A stretch of 64,000 nt of DNA, taken from the NCBI RefSeq assembly GCF_964340395.1, contig NC_135561.1:15005461-15069460 (forward strand). The letters run 5' to 3'. Shown in pieces: positions 1-9,505 of this stretch. The notes beneath the pieces were generated by a model, which saw nothing but the letters and a program-made list of their open reading frames with translations, did no database searches and was not told the DNA's origin. The translations under genes and the position numbers were made by a program. This DNA is from Glandiceps talaboti. Taxonomy: Eukaryota > Hemichordata > Enteropneusta > Spengelidae. Each line of letters opens with the position of its first letter. The first letter of the stretch is position 1.

Positions 1-1437
1 CTATCACGTAATGAGTGTCATTACGTATTGGGTTAGAGCGTTATTACATATTGGGTTAGTGAAATATATTGAGTTAAGTGTTAAAACATATTGGTTTAGG
101 TTTATTACATATCGGGTTAACATGTTATTACATATTAAGTTAGTATTACATATTGGGTTAAGGTGTTATTACATATTGGGTTAGTATTACATATTGGGTT
201 AGTGAAATAAATTGATTTAAGCGTCAAAACATATTGGGTTAGTATTTCATACTAGTTTAAGATATTATTACATATTGGGTTAGGATGTTATTACATATTG
301 GGTTAGTATTACATATTGGGTTAGGATGTTATTACATATTGGGTTAGTATTACATATTGGGTTAAGGCGTTATTACATATTGGGTTAGTATTACATATTG
401 GGTTAAGGTGTTATTACATATTGGGTTAGTATTACATATTGGGTTAACGTGTTATTACATATTGGGTTAGTATTACATATTGGGTTAAGGTGTTATTACA
501 TATTGGGTTAGTATTACATATTGGGTTAAGATGTTATTACATATTGGGTTAGTGAAATAAATTGACTTAAGTGTCAAAACATATTGGGTTAGTATTTCAT
601 ACTAGTATAAGGTATTATTACATATTGGGTTAGTGAAACATATTGTGTTAAGTGATAAAACATATTGGTTTAGGTTTATTACATATTGGGTTAAGATGTT
701 ATTACATATTGGGTTAGTATTACATATTGGGTTAAGGCGTTATTACATATTGGGTTAGTATTACATATTGGGTTAAGGCGTTATTACATATTGGGTTAGT
801 ATTACATATTGGGTTAAGGCGTTATTACATATTGGGTTAGTATTACATATTGGGTTAAGGTGTTATTACATATTGGGTTAGTATTACATATTGGGTTAAG
901 ATGTTATTACATATTGGGTTAGTATTACATATTGGGTTAAGGCGTTATTACATATTGGGTTAGTGAAATAAATTGACTTAAGTGTCAAAACATATTGGGT
1001 TAGTATTTCATACTAGTATAAGGTATTATTACATATTGGGTTAGTGAAACATATTGTGTTAAGTGATAAAACATATTGGTTTAGGTTTATTACATATTGG
1101 GTTAAGATGTTATTACATATTGGGTTAGTATTACATATTGGGTTAAGGTGTTATTACATATTGGGTTAGTATTACATATTGGGTTAAGGCGTTATTACAT
1201 ATTGGGTTAGTATTACATATTGGGTTAAGGCGTTATTACATATTGGGTTAGTATTACATATTGGGTTAAGGCGTTATTACATATTGGGTTAGTATTACAT
1301 ATTGGGTTAAGGTGTTATTACATATTGGGTTAGTATTACATATTGGGTTAAAATGTTATTACATATTGGGTTAGTGAAAAAAATTGACTTAAGTGTCAAA
1401 ACATATTGGGTTAGTATTTCATACTAGTATAAGGTAT
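1..1437. repeat. Satellite array, GGGTTA-containing units
   Basis: Tandem array built from two alternating short units, about 18 bp (core TATTACATATTGGGTTA) and about 23 bp (the same core plus an AAGGYGT-type linker), giving a 41 bp dimer. Nearly every unit contains the hexamer GGGTTA. A variant block (marked by AATTGACTTAAGTGTC and by TTTCATACTAGT) recurs at 601, 1012 and 1423, exactly 411 bp apart, so there is a higher-order repeat of about ten dimers. The array runs off the left edge of the window and continues after the LTR insertion. No coding potential seen. Confidence 0.95.
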
Positions 1438-1998
1438 TGTGGCGGTCGGATGATATCCTAAGCCAAGTATATAGTGTTAGGTTGTTTTACGTTGTTTCCT
1501 ACAGTAATTACGACGTGGAGTTTGACCGGGAGTAACACTGGAAGTCGGCTACACGGTAACCTTCAGCCACGTAGGCAGGTCACATGGGGTATATTTTCCC
1601 GCTATTCCCAAACATTGAATACGGCCTCGAAACATGAGTTTTATTTGTAGTTCATTAGCTTAATTTTGGTGGGGTTTTAGTGTATAAAAAGGGGAGAGTT
1701 TCTGAGATTTCGTTAGTCAACCTGGGGACTCACTGGATGCTGTAATTTCGGGGAGAGAGTACTCCGTACTTTCGCTATTTCGTAGCCGACTTCTCTACAC
1801 TCACTGACCCGGTAAGCTACACTGGTTAGCCCGTCGGCCTGGTTCGTATATGTGACTGTGGTAGATGCTGCACGAGTTGCGAGTTGTATAGTGGGAAACT
1901 GGGCCTTGTCAATACAAACTATTTGCTGGTGCCGGGGACGGGGATTCGAATAAGTTCTCACGGTAGACAAATAGCACGCACGGGGCTCGAGTGCGACA
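1438..1998 (+). mobile_element. Solo LTR (561 bp) inserted in the satellite
   Basis: A single block of unrelated sequence interrupts the satellite. It begins TGTGGCGG and ends GTGCGACA, so it has the TG...CA ends of an LTR, and is flanked by the 4 bp direct repeat GTAT (1434-1437 and 1999-2002). Removing the block and one GTAT restores the normal satellite text. It contains a TATA box on the plus strand followed by a GC-richer leader, as expected of an LTR promoter. No gag, pol or primer-binding site is attached, so this is a solo LTR left by LTR-LTR recombination. Its clade cannot be assigned from the LTR alone. The small reverse-strand ORF inside it is probably fortuitous. Confidence 0.8.
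1683..1690 (+). promoter_or_regulatory. TATA box of the solo LTR
   Basis: TATAAAAA followed by a short G-rich stretch, placed about 245 bp from the LTR start, the expected arrangement for an RNA polymerase II start within an LTR. Transcription would begin near 1710-1720. It may be inert now. Confidence 0.55.
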
Positions 1999-2514
1999 GT
2001 ATTATTACATATTGGGTTAGTGAAACATATTGTGTTAAGTGATAAAACATATTGGTTTAGGTTTATTACATATTGGGTTAAGATGTTATTACATATTGGG
2101 TTAGTATTACATATTGGGTTAAGATGTTATTACATATTGGGTTAGTGAAATAAATTGACTTAAGTGTCAAAACATATTGGGTTAGTATTTCATACTAGTA
2201 TAAGGTATTATTACATATTGGGTTAGTGAAACATACTGAGTTAAGTGATAAAACATATTGGTTTAGGTTTATTACATATTGGGTTAAGATGTTATTACAT
2301 ATTGGGTTAGTATTACATATTGGGTTAAGGTGTTATTACATATTGGGTTAGTATTACATATTGGGTTAAGGCGTTATTACATATTGGGTTAGTATTACAT
2401 ATTGGGTTAAGGCGTTATTACATATTGGGTTAGTATTACATATTGGGTTAAGGTGTTATTACATATTGGGTTAGTATTACATATTGGGTTGATTATTACA
2501 TATTGGGGTGATAC
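1999..2514. repeat. Satellite array, continued
   Basis: Same GGGTTA-containing units as 1-1437. The variant-block marker reappears at 2194. After subtracting the LTR and its target duplication, this is 206 bp from the previous marker, half of the 411 bp period. The array ends abruptly at the PLE; no satellite is seen on the far side of that element. Confidence 0.93.
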
Positions 2515-3707
2515 AGCATGAATATTCCGACCAGTTCGCATATTTCGGCCCCGTCGTTGCTTCCCATTGTGACGTCAAATGATCCATTGCTATTCTTTTT
2601 TACCCATGGTTTGGTTTTATCAAAGAGGAGAGATTTCCGCGCGTGCATGATAATTTGTTTGTCTTCATCTGATATGGTGGTGTATTGGCCGGCAAATTTG
2701 AGGGATTCTAATAACAATTTTTCGGTTATGGATGGGTAAAAGTCGCATATGTCGAAGCAGGCGAAAGTGTGTTTGTTTTTGTCATCTAAGTTCTTGAACC
2801 ATTCGATGACTGACATAGAATTTTTCCATTGGTTGACGGCGACTATGGGTCTTATGTTTTGTAGGATGGTGTCAAGTATTTTTTTGCTAATAATGCCTAT
2901 CTCGCTTTTTGCGGGGTTGATTAGTCTGCAAGGTAAACTGTGTTCGAAATTGTCTTTATGGTCTTTTAACGTTATAAAAGCTTCTTTCTTGGCGAGTATT
3001 TCAGTCCTATCGTCTAAATCGAGTTTTTGTGCTATACTTTTTGCTTCTGCGTTAATGCTGTTGTAGGCTCTATCGCTGGCGGGTTTGTAGTGTTTGGTTA
3101 TATTATCTCTAAGGAGTTTGTTGTATTGATCTTTTTGAAGGAGGTACAGGTTTCTGGTTTTATCGGCTGGGATGATCATTTCGTGGGAGTTTTTGATTTT
3201 TCTAACATCGTTTCTAAGTGTGGTTTGGAATGGGTCATTGATTTTACGGAATTTGATGTCTTCTATGAGTTTTAACATATCATTCTCGAATGGTCGAAGT
3301 TCGTCGATTTGTGGCGGGCATCTTTTGCTATTGAAACCGAAATTTGTTTTTGTAGTGGTGCTATCGTTTTCGCCTGATTGTTTTTTGAGAAAAAAGAATG
3401 CCTTCCATCGCATTCTCCGGATGACGCTTTCAGTTTTTTCGATGAGTTTTTTTGTGTAAGTGTTCGAAGGTGGGAGGGGAATGTTCTTTAGAGAGTAGTT
3501 CAGGTTTACCTTACGTGGCTGTTCCATTCTGGGTCTGGTAGCTGGTTGAGTAGAGTGCTCGACTTGGAGGAGGAGCGTATGTAACTCGGTGAGTATCAAT
3601 CTGCTATAAGACAGTGCTCTATACCGCAGTGGCAGAGCGTAATAGTTTTGGTAGTACTGGAACTCTTTCTTGGGTGTAACTCGGAGTTTCACGCATATTG
3701 CGATCAT
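2496..3707 (-). CDS. PLE reverse transcriptase, N-terminal half
   Basis: Open frame of 403 codons starting at ATG 3707. Residues 180-190 (IPADKTRNLYLL) match the conserved PLE motif upstream of the RT fingers; 246-265 (LKDHK then RLINP) is the PLE fingers motif; 316-326 (CFDICDFYPSI) is RT motif A with the catalytic Asp; 381-398 (MGSNDGAEICELVGIFML) is motif B. The frame leaves the element at 2515, and the last few codons before the stop at 2496 come from junction and satellite DNA, so this is a fragment. The rest of the protein is encoded at 3919-5109. Its first codons overlap the hammerhead motif. Probably not functional as it stands because motif C and the nuclease are missing. Confidence 0.88.
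   Translation of the reverse strand: MIAICVKLRVTPKKEFQYYQNYYALPLRYRALSYSRLILTELHTLLLQVEHSTQPATRPRMEQPRKVNLNYSLKNIPLPPSNTYTKKLIEKTESVIRRMRWKAFFFLKKQSGENDSTTTKTNFGFNSKRCPPQIDELRPFENDMLKLIEDIKFRKINDPFQTTLRNDVRKIKNSHEMIIPADKTRNLYLLQKDQYNKLLRDNITKHYKPASDRAYNSINAEAKSIAQKLDLDDRTEILAKKEAFITLKDHKDNFEHSLPCRLINPAKSEIGIISKKILDTILQNIRPIVAVNQWKNSMSVIEWFKNLDDKNKHTFACFDICDFYPSITEKLLLESLKFAGQYTTISDEDKQIIMHARKSLLFDKTKPWVKKNSNGSFDVTMGSNDGAEICELVGIFMLYHPNM
2515..2582 (-). repeat. PLE terminal direct repeat, left copy
   Basis: 68 bp identical to 5042-5109, coding RT motif B. It marks the point where the unit wraps around on itself by a short overlap. Confidence 0.92.
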
Positions 3708-3714
3708 CAGACAC
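3674..3714 (-). ncRNA. Hammerhead ribozyme motif (type I-like) of the PLE
   Basis: On the minus strand the core CTGATGA (3710-3704) and GAAA (3690-3687) are joined by a hairpin CGCA-ATA-TGCG (stem II). After GAAA comes stem III, ACT-CCG-AGT (3687-3679), then the nucleotide before the predicted cleavage site (3678). Stem I is GTGT (3714-3711) with ACAC (3677-3674). All three stems and the invariant core are present. One departure is a U-U apposition where the 10.1-11.1 pair is normally G-C. Hammerheads in PLE terminal regions are known from other animals. The CTGATGA core contains the ATG of the RT reading frame. Confidence 0.75.
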
Positions 3715-3918
3715 TCTGAGGCCTACTCTCTGGGTGTGCTGTATATATAGAGTGTAGACAATAGAAATACCATCACTATTGTCTGTGTCGGTGGGTAGGT
3801 GTTGTATGTGTGGAGGTGTTGGTTGTTATTGTGTGGGTTATTGGGTGCGGACAAGTAAGTGTTGGCGGGTTGTTCCATGTTGGGCTTTGATGTTCCGTTA
3901 GTTAACGGGTTTAATAGT
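3715..3918 (-). other. PLE non-coding junction region
   Basis: About 200 bp between the stop of the nuclease half (3919) and the ribozyme/start codon of the RT half. It corresponds to the 3'/5' junction of a head-to-tail unit. It is GT-rich on the plus strand with a short TATATATAG stretch near 3741-3750. No further gene seen. Confidence 0.6.
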
Positions 3919-5112
3919 TTAGGTGATAGATGCTCTATTGAAGTTGGACAAATAAAACTTATTCTCGTGTCGGCATTTGGATATCAACTCAGTTCTTTTG
4001 TTTAGTGTGGAGCTTTTGTCTGCTTTAATAATAGTTAGTTTTTCGGTTAAACACAGGTTGCATCGTTTTGTTTTATTGGTGTATGCTTGGGCTTTCTTGT
4101 TGATGGACCAGGATACGGAAAAAGGCTCATTGTTTCTTTTCAGTTTCCAAATGTGTTTTGATAGTTCTGTGCTGTTTTCGTGTTTTTCATGTTTGAATGA
4201 CTGTTTGTGGTTGGCGTATCTCTGTTTGAAGTTGTTCTCTGTTAGACCGATATATACTTTTGTTTGTTTTCCGTGGACGGTGGCTTGGTATACGATATTT
4301 TCCGTTTGGCATTCGCCGTTCAGAGGGCAGGTGTCTTTCTGTCTGCAATTACAGGGTTTTTGAGTGGGTTTAGTTTCGCTGTTGGAGATGGTGGCGTTAT
4401 GCGCTTTGATTATGGTAGCCATGTTTGGCATGCAGCTATAACTGACTTTGACATTGTTTCTGTTGAATATTTTGTGTAACTTAGAGTCTGCTGGGAAATG
4501 TTTTGTGATTAGGTTGAGGAATCGTTTGCCTACATTGGTGGCTACATTTTTGCTGTATGGTGGGTTAAACCAGATGGTGTTTCTATTTCTGTTTTTCTTG
4601 TTTTTCTGCGTCGGGGTGCTGGTGTACGTGATGTTCTCTTTGTGGCCGCTGGTTTTTAGTGCATTTTGGTACAGTGGGGCTGCCTGGTTGAAGATGTGTT
4701 CGTCGGATGATATGTCGGAAATTCTACGGCCGATGGCTGACGATATGTTCTTGATGATGCTGGGTGGGTGGTTAGACTGTGTGTGTATGTACATGGGGTT
4801 GTCGTTGGGTTTCCTGTAAGGGTAATATTTACCGTTGTTGAGGTTGAGCGTTATGTCTAGAAAGTTGACGGTTTTCAGATTGGTGAGTATGGTTATTTTT
4901 AACCCCATGGCTTTGAAGGTTTTAGTTATGTCTTTTCTGATACTTTCTGATTTACTTCCGGTGATGTTCTTGAAGGCGGCTAGTCCGTCGTCCCTATATA
5001 GACCTATGTTTTCTTTACCGTATTTTTTGGCTAATTTGTGTAGCATGAATATTCCGACCAGTTCGCATATTTCGGCCCCGTCGTTGCTTCCCATTGTGAC
5101 GTCAAATGACAC
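3919..5112 (-). CDS. PLE reverse transcriptase C-terminal half with GIY-YIG endonuclease
   Basis: Open frame of 397 codons with no ATG at the element edge; the first triplet is GTG in flanking DNA, so this is a 5'-truncated coding region. Residues 6-24 repeat RT motif B; 39-43 (YRDDG) is motif C with the catalytic Asp pair; 84-87 (FLDI) follows. A Cys-rich linker at 254-268 (CNC, C, C) precedes the GIY-YIG domain at about 272-390: IVYQA, KVYIGLT, KQRYANH, IWKLK, CNLCLTEK, and a catalytic-type Glu in NKRTELIS, then CRH. This order (RT, CxC zinc-like motif, GIY-YIG) is diagnostic of endonuclease-positive PLEs. No internal stops. Confidence 0.9.
   Translation of the reverse strand: MSFDVTMGSNDGAEICELVGIFMLHKLAKKYGKENIGLYRDDGLAAFKNITGSKSESIRKDITKTFKAMGLKITILTNLKTVNFLDITLNLNNGKYYPYRKPNDNPMYIHTQSNHPPSIIKNISSAIGRRISDISSDEHIFNQAAPLYQNALKTSGHKENITYTSTPTQKNKKNRNRNTIWFNPPYSKNVATNVGKRFLNLITKHFPADSKLHKIFNRNNVKVSYSCMPNMATIIKAHNATISNSETKPTQKPCNCRQKDTCPLNGECQTENIVYQATVHGKQTKVYIGLTENNFKQRYANHKQSFKHEKHENSTELSKHIWKLKRNNEPFSVSWSINKKAQAYTNKTKRCNLCLTEKLTIIKADKSSTLNKRTELISKCRHENKFYLSNFNRASIT
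5042..5109 (-). repeat. PLE terminal direct repeat, right copy
   Basis: 68 bp identical to 2515-2582. Beyond 5109 the sequence is unrelated to either the element or the satellite. Confidence 0.92.
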
Positions 5113-6098
5113 GTTTCGTGTGTGATGTTAATACAAAAGGAGGTCCGTAACAAAGTTAACAGCTGTTAAGCATACAGTGGCGCTTTCCCACAGATCAGAG
5201 CTCACAAATAAGTCATAGTGACAGTCCGTACATGAGTGATCAAATTACAAGCAAACCTATTTGACATGTTCCGTACGTCATATTTATAATTGATTTCCCC
5301 CCCCCCCCCACCGACCTATCCATTGTCGTGAACCACAGACCCTTTTACGGCACCGTCCAAGAAGCGTTTGTTTGCAGCTGCGCCAGCCGAAAAAAATATG
5401 TTCCGATTTGCAAGAATACGATCCGGCTAGCATGCACAATGTGTTACTAAGTGTTGAATAAGACGATAATATAACAATGTGTACAAAAAACAGCAAGAAT
5501 ATTTTAAGATGTTTGGGTCAAACTCATCGTTCGTTTCCAAGGTGATGGGGCAAATCAAAGATTGCCAGATATTGGATGTATAATCATGACTCTAGTCTGA
5601 TTGTATCGATTATTTACAGATTGTGTAACAGAAAGTCACTAAAATAGCAAAAAGTAATTGCCTGTACGTGTCTTATTTATTAAGATAAACTCATATAAAG
5701 TGAAATTAACAAAAACCGATGTACGTACCAGCATTCAGATAATAGTATGTGATAACATTAATATCTGGTCCAAAATATTACATTTCATTTTTATCTATAA
5801 TTGTCATCTGAAATAAAGCAAACAACAAAAATAGCTACAACTGTTCAAAATGATATCAGGAAATTATGTAGCAGTGAAGACAGTATGAAATTTTGTAGTC
5901 GTCTGATATGCAAAGTCTGATGTCTGTCAATGTTATCATATTCTGCTTTCGTCAAGTTTTAATCTGTTATGAAATACAGACAAGATAGCAATTGCATCTC
6001 ATTCATTTACTTGGTGTATTCCCCTAGTATATGGTGTAATAATATAGTATGTACACACTTACTTGTATTTACTACGTACATTCATATGTTGCATGCAC
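5110..6098. other. Intergenic, no gene recognised
   Basis: AT-rich sequence with a poly-C run near 5297-5310. A 32 bp motif (ending TTTTACGGCACCGTCCAAGA) at 5331-5362 recurs elsewhere in the window. No supported coding region. Confidence 0.6.
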
Positions 6099-6284
6099 AC
6101 GTACGTACGTACGTACATACATACATACATACATACATACATACATACATACATACATACATACATACATACATACATACCCGGTACATACATACCCAGT
6201 ACATACATACATACATACATACATGCAGGCATAGATACATACATACATACATACATAGATACATACATACATACATACATACAT

Positions 6285-6345
<61 letters not shown>

Positions 6346-6405
6346 TACATACATACATACATACATACATACATACATACATACATACATACATACATAC
6401 ATACA
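6099..6405. repeat. (TACA)n microsatellite with (AC)n core
   Basis: Starts with five ACGT units, then long TACA tetranucleotide tracts with an (AC)n block near 6300-6340. Open frames over it in several phases are repeat artefacts. Confidence 0.97.
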
Positions 6406-7720
6406 CACATATCAACAGTTAAATATATATTACTTTAAATTATATTACCAGAGTTAAAGGAAACTCCCTGTCTGTGATATTATGTCAAAAAGCAATCGCA
6501 CGGTAACAGTATTAGACATGGGTAGATATGTAATAGACTTGACTTGAAGAGTACAGAAGCAACAAACAAATGAAATCAGGAATGTATATTTTAAACAGGA
6601 TACATCATCAGGCCATCATCGAGTCTACATTATATATCTAAGCCTTATACTTTGAGGTTGTCTGTCGGTCTGTGGGTCTCTGTCAGTTGGTGGTCAGAGT
6701 GTCGGCCTGTCGGTCTGCTTTTGTGTTTTGTCTTTGCTGCTAATTCATAAAGTATGGGGTTTTGTTTAATTTAATTTCCGCAGAGAATTGTCTTCCTTTG
6801 CATATCGGAGACGAGTTAACAATAAAAAAAGGATATATCATTTGGAATATACTGTGGAACCTGACATTTTCATATCCGCAGAATTACACGTATATCCCAT
6901 TTTTATAATTACTGCTTATAAAAATATAAAATGCCAAAGATTCTTCCCATCAATCATCTTCAAGATTTCAATATCTGATGAAAAGGTTATAAGACAGGGA
7001 ATTGTGGGTCCAAGCACCGATGTGCTTATTTACGTCAGGGGGTTAAAGTAGGCTACAGTTTTTATTTGAATGACTATACCGCTAAGGGTATGTATTTCCA
7101 GATGTTAGTGGTTCATGATTTTGAAATGTGAAAACACCAAATTCTTGACTTAATTAAATTTATGATGTAAAGAGCATGCCATCACACATATTACCCTTCT
7201 ATTAGAGTATCTAAATTTGCAGTAACAAACAAGTCTTCGTCGACGAGACAGACCCCCCTGAAATACTTAACGTCTCTGTGAAAGAATGGAGACATGATTT
7301 AAAAGTACTTAGTTGCAACAAATAAATACTGCAAAGTGTCTGATAATGCAGGAAATTTTTGAATTTTGATAATTGAACCTGAAGATCAGAGTCAAGACCA
7401 AAAATAAAAGTCTCAAAAGAGAGTTTAAACCTGGTAATATGAGAGTAGACACTTGAATCTATTCACCATGTATTAAAGTTATTTGGTAAATCATGACTAT
7501 TCACTGCAAATATGGCTGCCATTGAGTAAAAATTGAAATGAGCACCAAACATTATGCATATGTATGTTTTATCTATAGACATGACATTAGCCACATAGAT
7601 AGAGCTTTTCCACTTTTCCACTCATAGAAGAAAGCTTGCATGTGATTAAATGGGTTAGACACTTGAATATAGATATTATATAGATAGATCTTTAAACAGA
7701 CAGACATATAGATAGATAAA
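6406..7720. other. Intergenic, no gene recognised
   Basis: AT-rich, with a short GTCGGTCTG-type repetitive stretch at about 6660-6720. Small open frames here look random in composition. Confidence 0.55.
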
Positions 7721-8074
7721 TAATAATAATGTTGGGTTCTTATATAACGCTTTCCCACACCGTGCTCAAAGCGCTTTACTCGGATCAGAATAGCACAACG
7801 GCCCTTTAGTCTTCCTCAACTCCCCAGGGAGCATACAATCCATTGCAGCCATTTTCAGCGCATAGGATTAAAGCCTTCACATTGCAACCTACGTCCTACC
7901 AGCAGGTCCCCAATTATACAGCTGGGTTGACTGAAGCACAGTCGTGGTTCAAATCTTGCCCAGGGAATTTAGCCTCACTCAGAAACAAATAGCAGGCAGC
8001 GACAGGGCTCGAACCTGCAACCTGTAGATTCCAAGCCGGTCACGCTAACCATTCACCCATCATGACTCCACACA
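7721..8074 (-). mobile_element. tRNA-derived SINE
   Basis: On the minus strand a tRNA-like head contains an A-box-like ATGGTTAGCGTGACCGG and a B box GGTTCGAGCCC (8015-8005). A body of about 250 bp follows. The 3' tail region has AAGCGCTTTGAGCACGG then TTATATAAGAACC, ending in ATT trinucleotides (7730-7721). RNA polymerase III type promoter boxes plus a short A/T-rich simple tail are the signature of a SINE. A fragment of the same family lies at 52425-52512. Confidence 0.85.
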
Positions 8075-8140
8075 TAGATAGATAGATAGATAGATGGGGA
8101 TAGAGAAATAGACAAATTTCCTGTCCTGTATCTGTCTGTT

Positions 8141-8142
<2 letters not shown>

Positions 8143-8210
<68 letters not shown>
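8143..8210. repeat. (GT)n microsatellite
   Basis: Near-pure GT dinucleotide tract, about 68 bp, just upstream of the SINE head. Confidence 0.95.
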
Positions 8211-8213
<3 letters not shown>

Positions 8214-9084
8214 CTTCCTCTCTCTGTGTGTAGCGTCCTGATATTTTAATGGTTTTTAATGCTTGTGTCCTTTGACATCTGACATCTGGCAATATGAGTA
8301 GTTGTTAGATAAATTAGACTTTGCCAGGTTTAATGTCAGAGTGCCCATATAGTTTACTCATTCATTTTTTTTTATTTAATGGTCTCTTTAGTCTTTTTAA
8401 GTAGTGGCTGTAACAATTTGATTATTATCTGTTTTTCCAATAATCGTATCTGAAGCCTTTTGATGAAAGAGGGTCAATTGATTTATTTTTGTACACACAG
8501 AGAGACACACGGGCTGATGAATTTTGTCTTTTGTCTCTAAATACGGAAATATTAGTATTATGGTGGTCAGTCCAGGGGGTGTCACAGGGTGATCCAAAGC
8601 GTTCTTTTACTCCCCTGGTAAAACTGACCTAACAACCGACGGGTCAGATACATGTTTTTGTGTGCCCCCGTCGGGTAATAAAAATCGACCCCAATAAATG
8701 CTTTTGAGAGCCATTAAAGTTCTTTCGAATTTGTTCCTAAAGAATTGAGAGGAAACCATGGTGGTTAGTCGTTTACCGTTATTAGTCACGCTGTGGTGTT
8801 GATATCAATTAGATGTTGTTCACTTTACACACAGTTGGACACGGGAACAACCAGTTACGCTGTACATTATTGCCCACAGCCGGAAACAAAGTATACCTAA
8901 ATTCCTCAAACTTGTTTTCGAGAAATTTGTGATGTACAGGTATTTTTGAGAGTGAAAGCACAATGATGACCTTGTGAGATATTGTGAAAAATCCATAAAT
9001 TAGCGTGAGAATTGATATTAAATTTTAAAATGACAGTTAAGAAGTATTGAGATCTGTTCTCTTGTGGTATTAGCAATATACATA
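8211..9084. other. Intergenic, no gene recognised
   Basis: No supported coding region, RNA gene or repeat was seen. Confidence 0.5.
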
Positions 9085-9505
9085 TTATGTTGTCTGTATA
9101 CCCCCGGGGTACTAGTGGCCAGCTCTGGTAAGGGTGTATGTGGCGCAGTGCTGGAAACCCCAGGCCCCATTTTAGACCCACCTTGACCAAATATCAATAC
9201 CCATTTTTACTAGACCACGACAGGTTTTTTAAAAGATGAAAGTGTAGACCTAAATAGATTTTCCATAGGTGGCAACACTTGGGGACAATTAAGCTGTGAT
9301 TTAACAGTTATGATTTGGTAAAGTACAATGGACCACATTTTAGACCAAGCAAAATAAAAAATGCAAAGTGGACCCCGTTTTAGACTCTTCAGCTCGAAAA
9401 AACAGACCCCATTTTAGACCATAGAGCTAGAAAACGCACCCCAAAGGGAGGCACATATACGTATACTCAACAAGGGGAGTAGCTACCCCCCCCCCCCCCC
9501 CCACG
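9085..9505. repeat. Imperfect dispersed repeat with GACCCCATTTTAGACC motif
   Basis: The motif ACCCCATTTTAGACC or a close variant occurs four times (about 9153, 9332, 9373, 9403) within 300 bp. The block ends at a run of 16 or so C residues (9487-9502). It looks like internally repetitive transposon-derived sequence, but no terminal repeats could be defined. Confidence 0.5.

Larger units (their letters stand above)
2515..5109 (-). mobile_element. Penelope-like element, circularly permuted unit
   Basis: A complete-looking PLE unit on the minus strand whose order is permuted. Reading the minus strand, the C-terminal half (RT motif C, thumb, GIY-YIG nuclease) comes first (5109 to 3919), then about 210 bp of non-coding DNA with a hammerhead motif, then the N-terminal half (3707 to 2515). 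The two ends share an exact 68 bp direct repeat that codes for RT motif B, so the unit length is 2527 bp. PLEs are reverse-transcribing elements of eukaryotes that prime at nicked targets. The left junction is in satellite and the right junction in non-satellite DNA. No clear target duplication is visible. Confidence 0.9.

Noticed and set aside
1713-1970. 85-codon reverse ORF inside the solo LTR
   Set aside because: Opposite to the LTR promoter, no recognisable domain, and within the length expected by chance in GC-richer DNA.
1-2514. CRISPR-like or true telomeric array
   Set aside because: Units are contiguous variants without unique spacers, and GGGTTA is not in tandem; it is an ordinary eukaryotic satellite.
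3919-5112. Group I intron or bacterial GIY-YIG homing endonuclease
   Set aside because: The nuclease is fused behind an RT motif C (YRDDG) with a CxC zinc-like linker, which is specific to Penelope-like elements.
2518-5125. Several plus-strand ORFs across the PLE
   Set aside because: Shadows of the minus-strand RT/GIY-YIG reading frames, which carry all the conserved motifs.
6059-6415. Long open frames on both strands encoding MYVC or YIHT repeats
   Set aside because: They are three- and six-frame readings of a TACA microsatellite. The same applies at 10240-10600, 26074-26527 and 30415-30924.
7985-8062. Genuine tRNA gene
   Set aside because: A and B boxes are present, but the anticodon arm and acceptor stem do not fold and the sequence continues into a SINE body with a simple tail. 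The same reasoning applies to 15504-15580.
8510-8560. Other CTGATGA occurrences (near 8514, 13379, 44177, 52788) as hammerheads
   Set aside because: None is followed by a stem II hairpin and GAAA with matching stems I and III.
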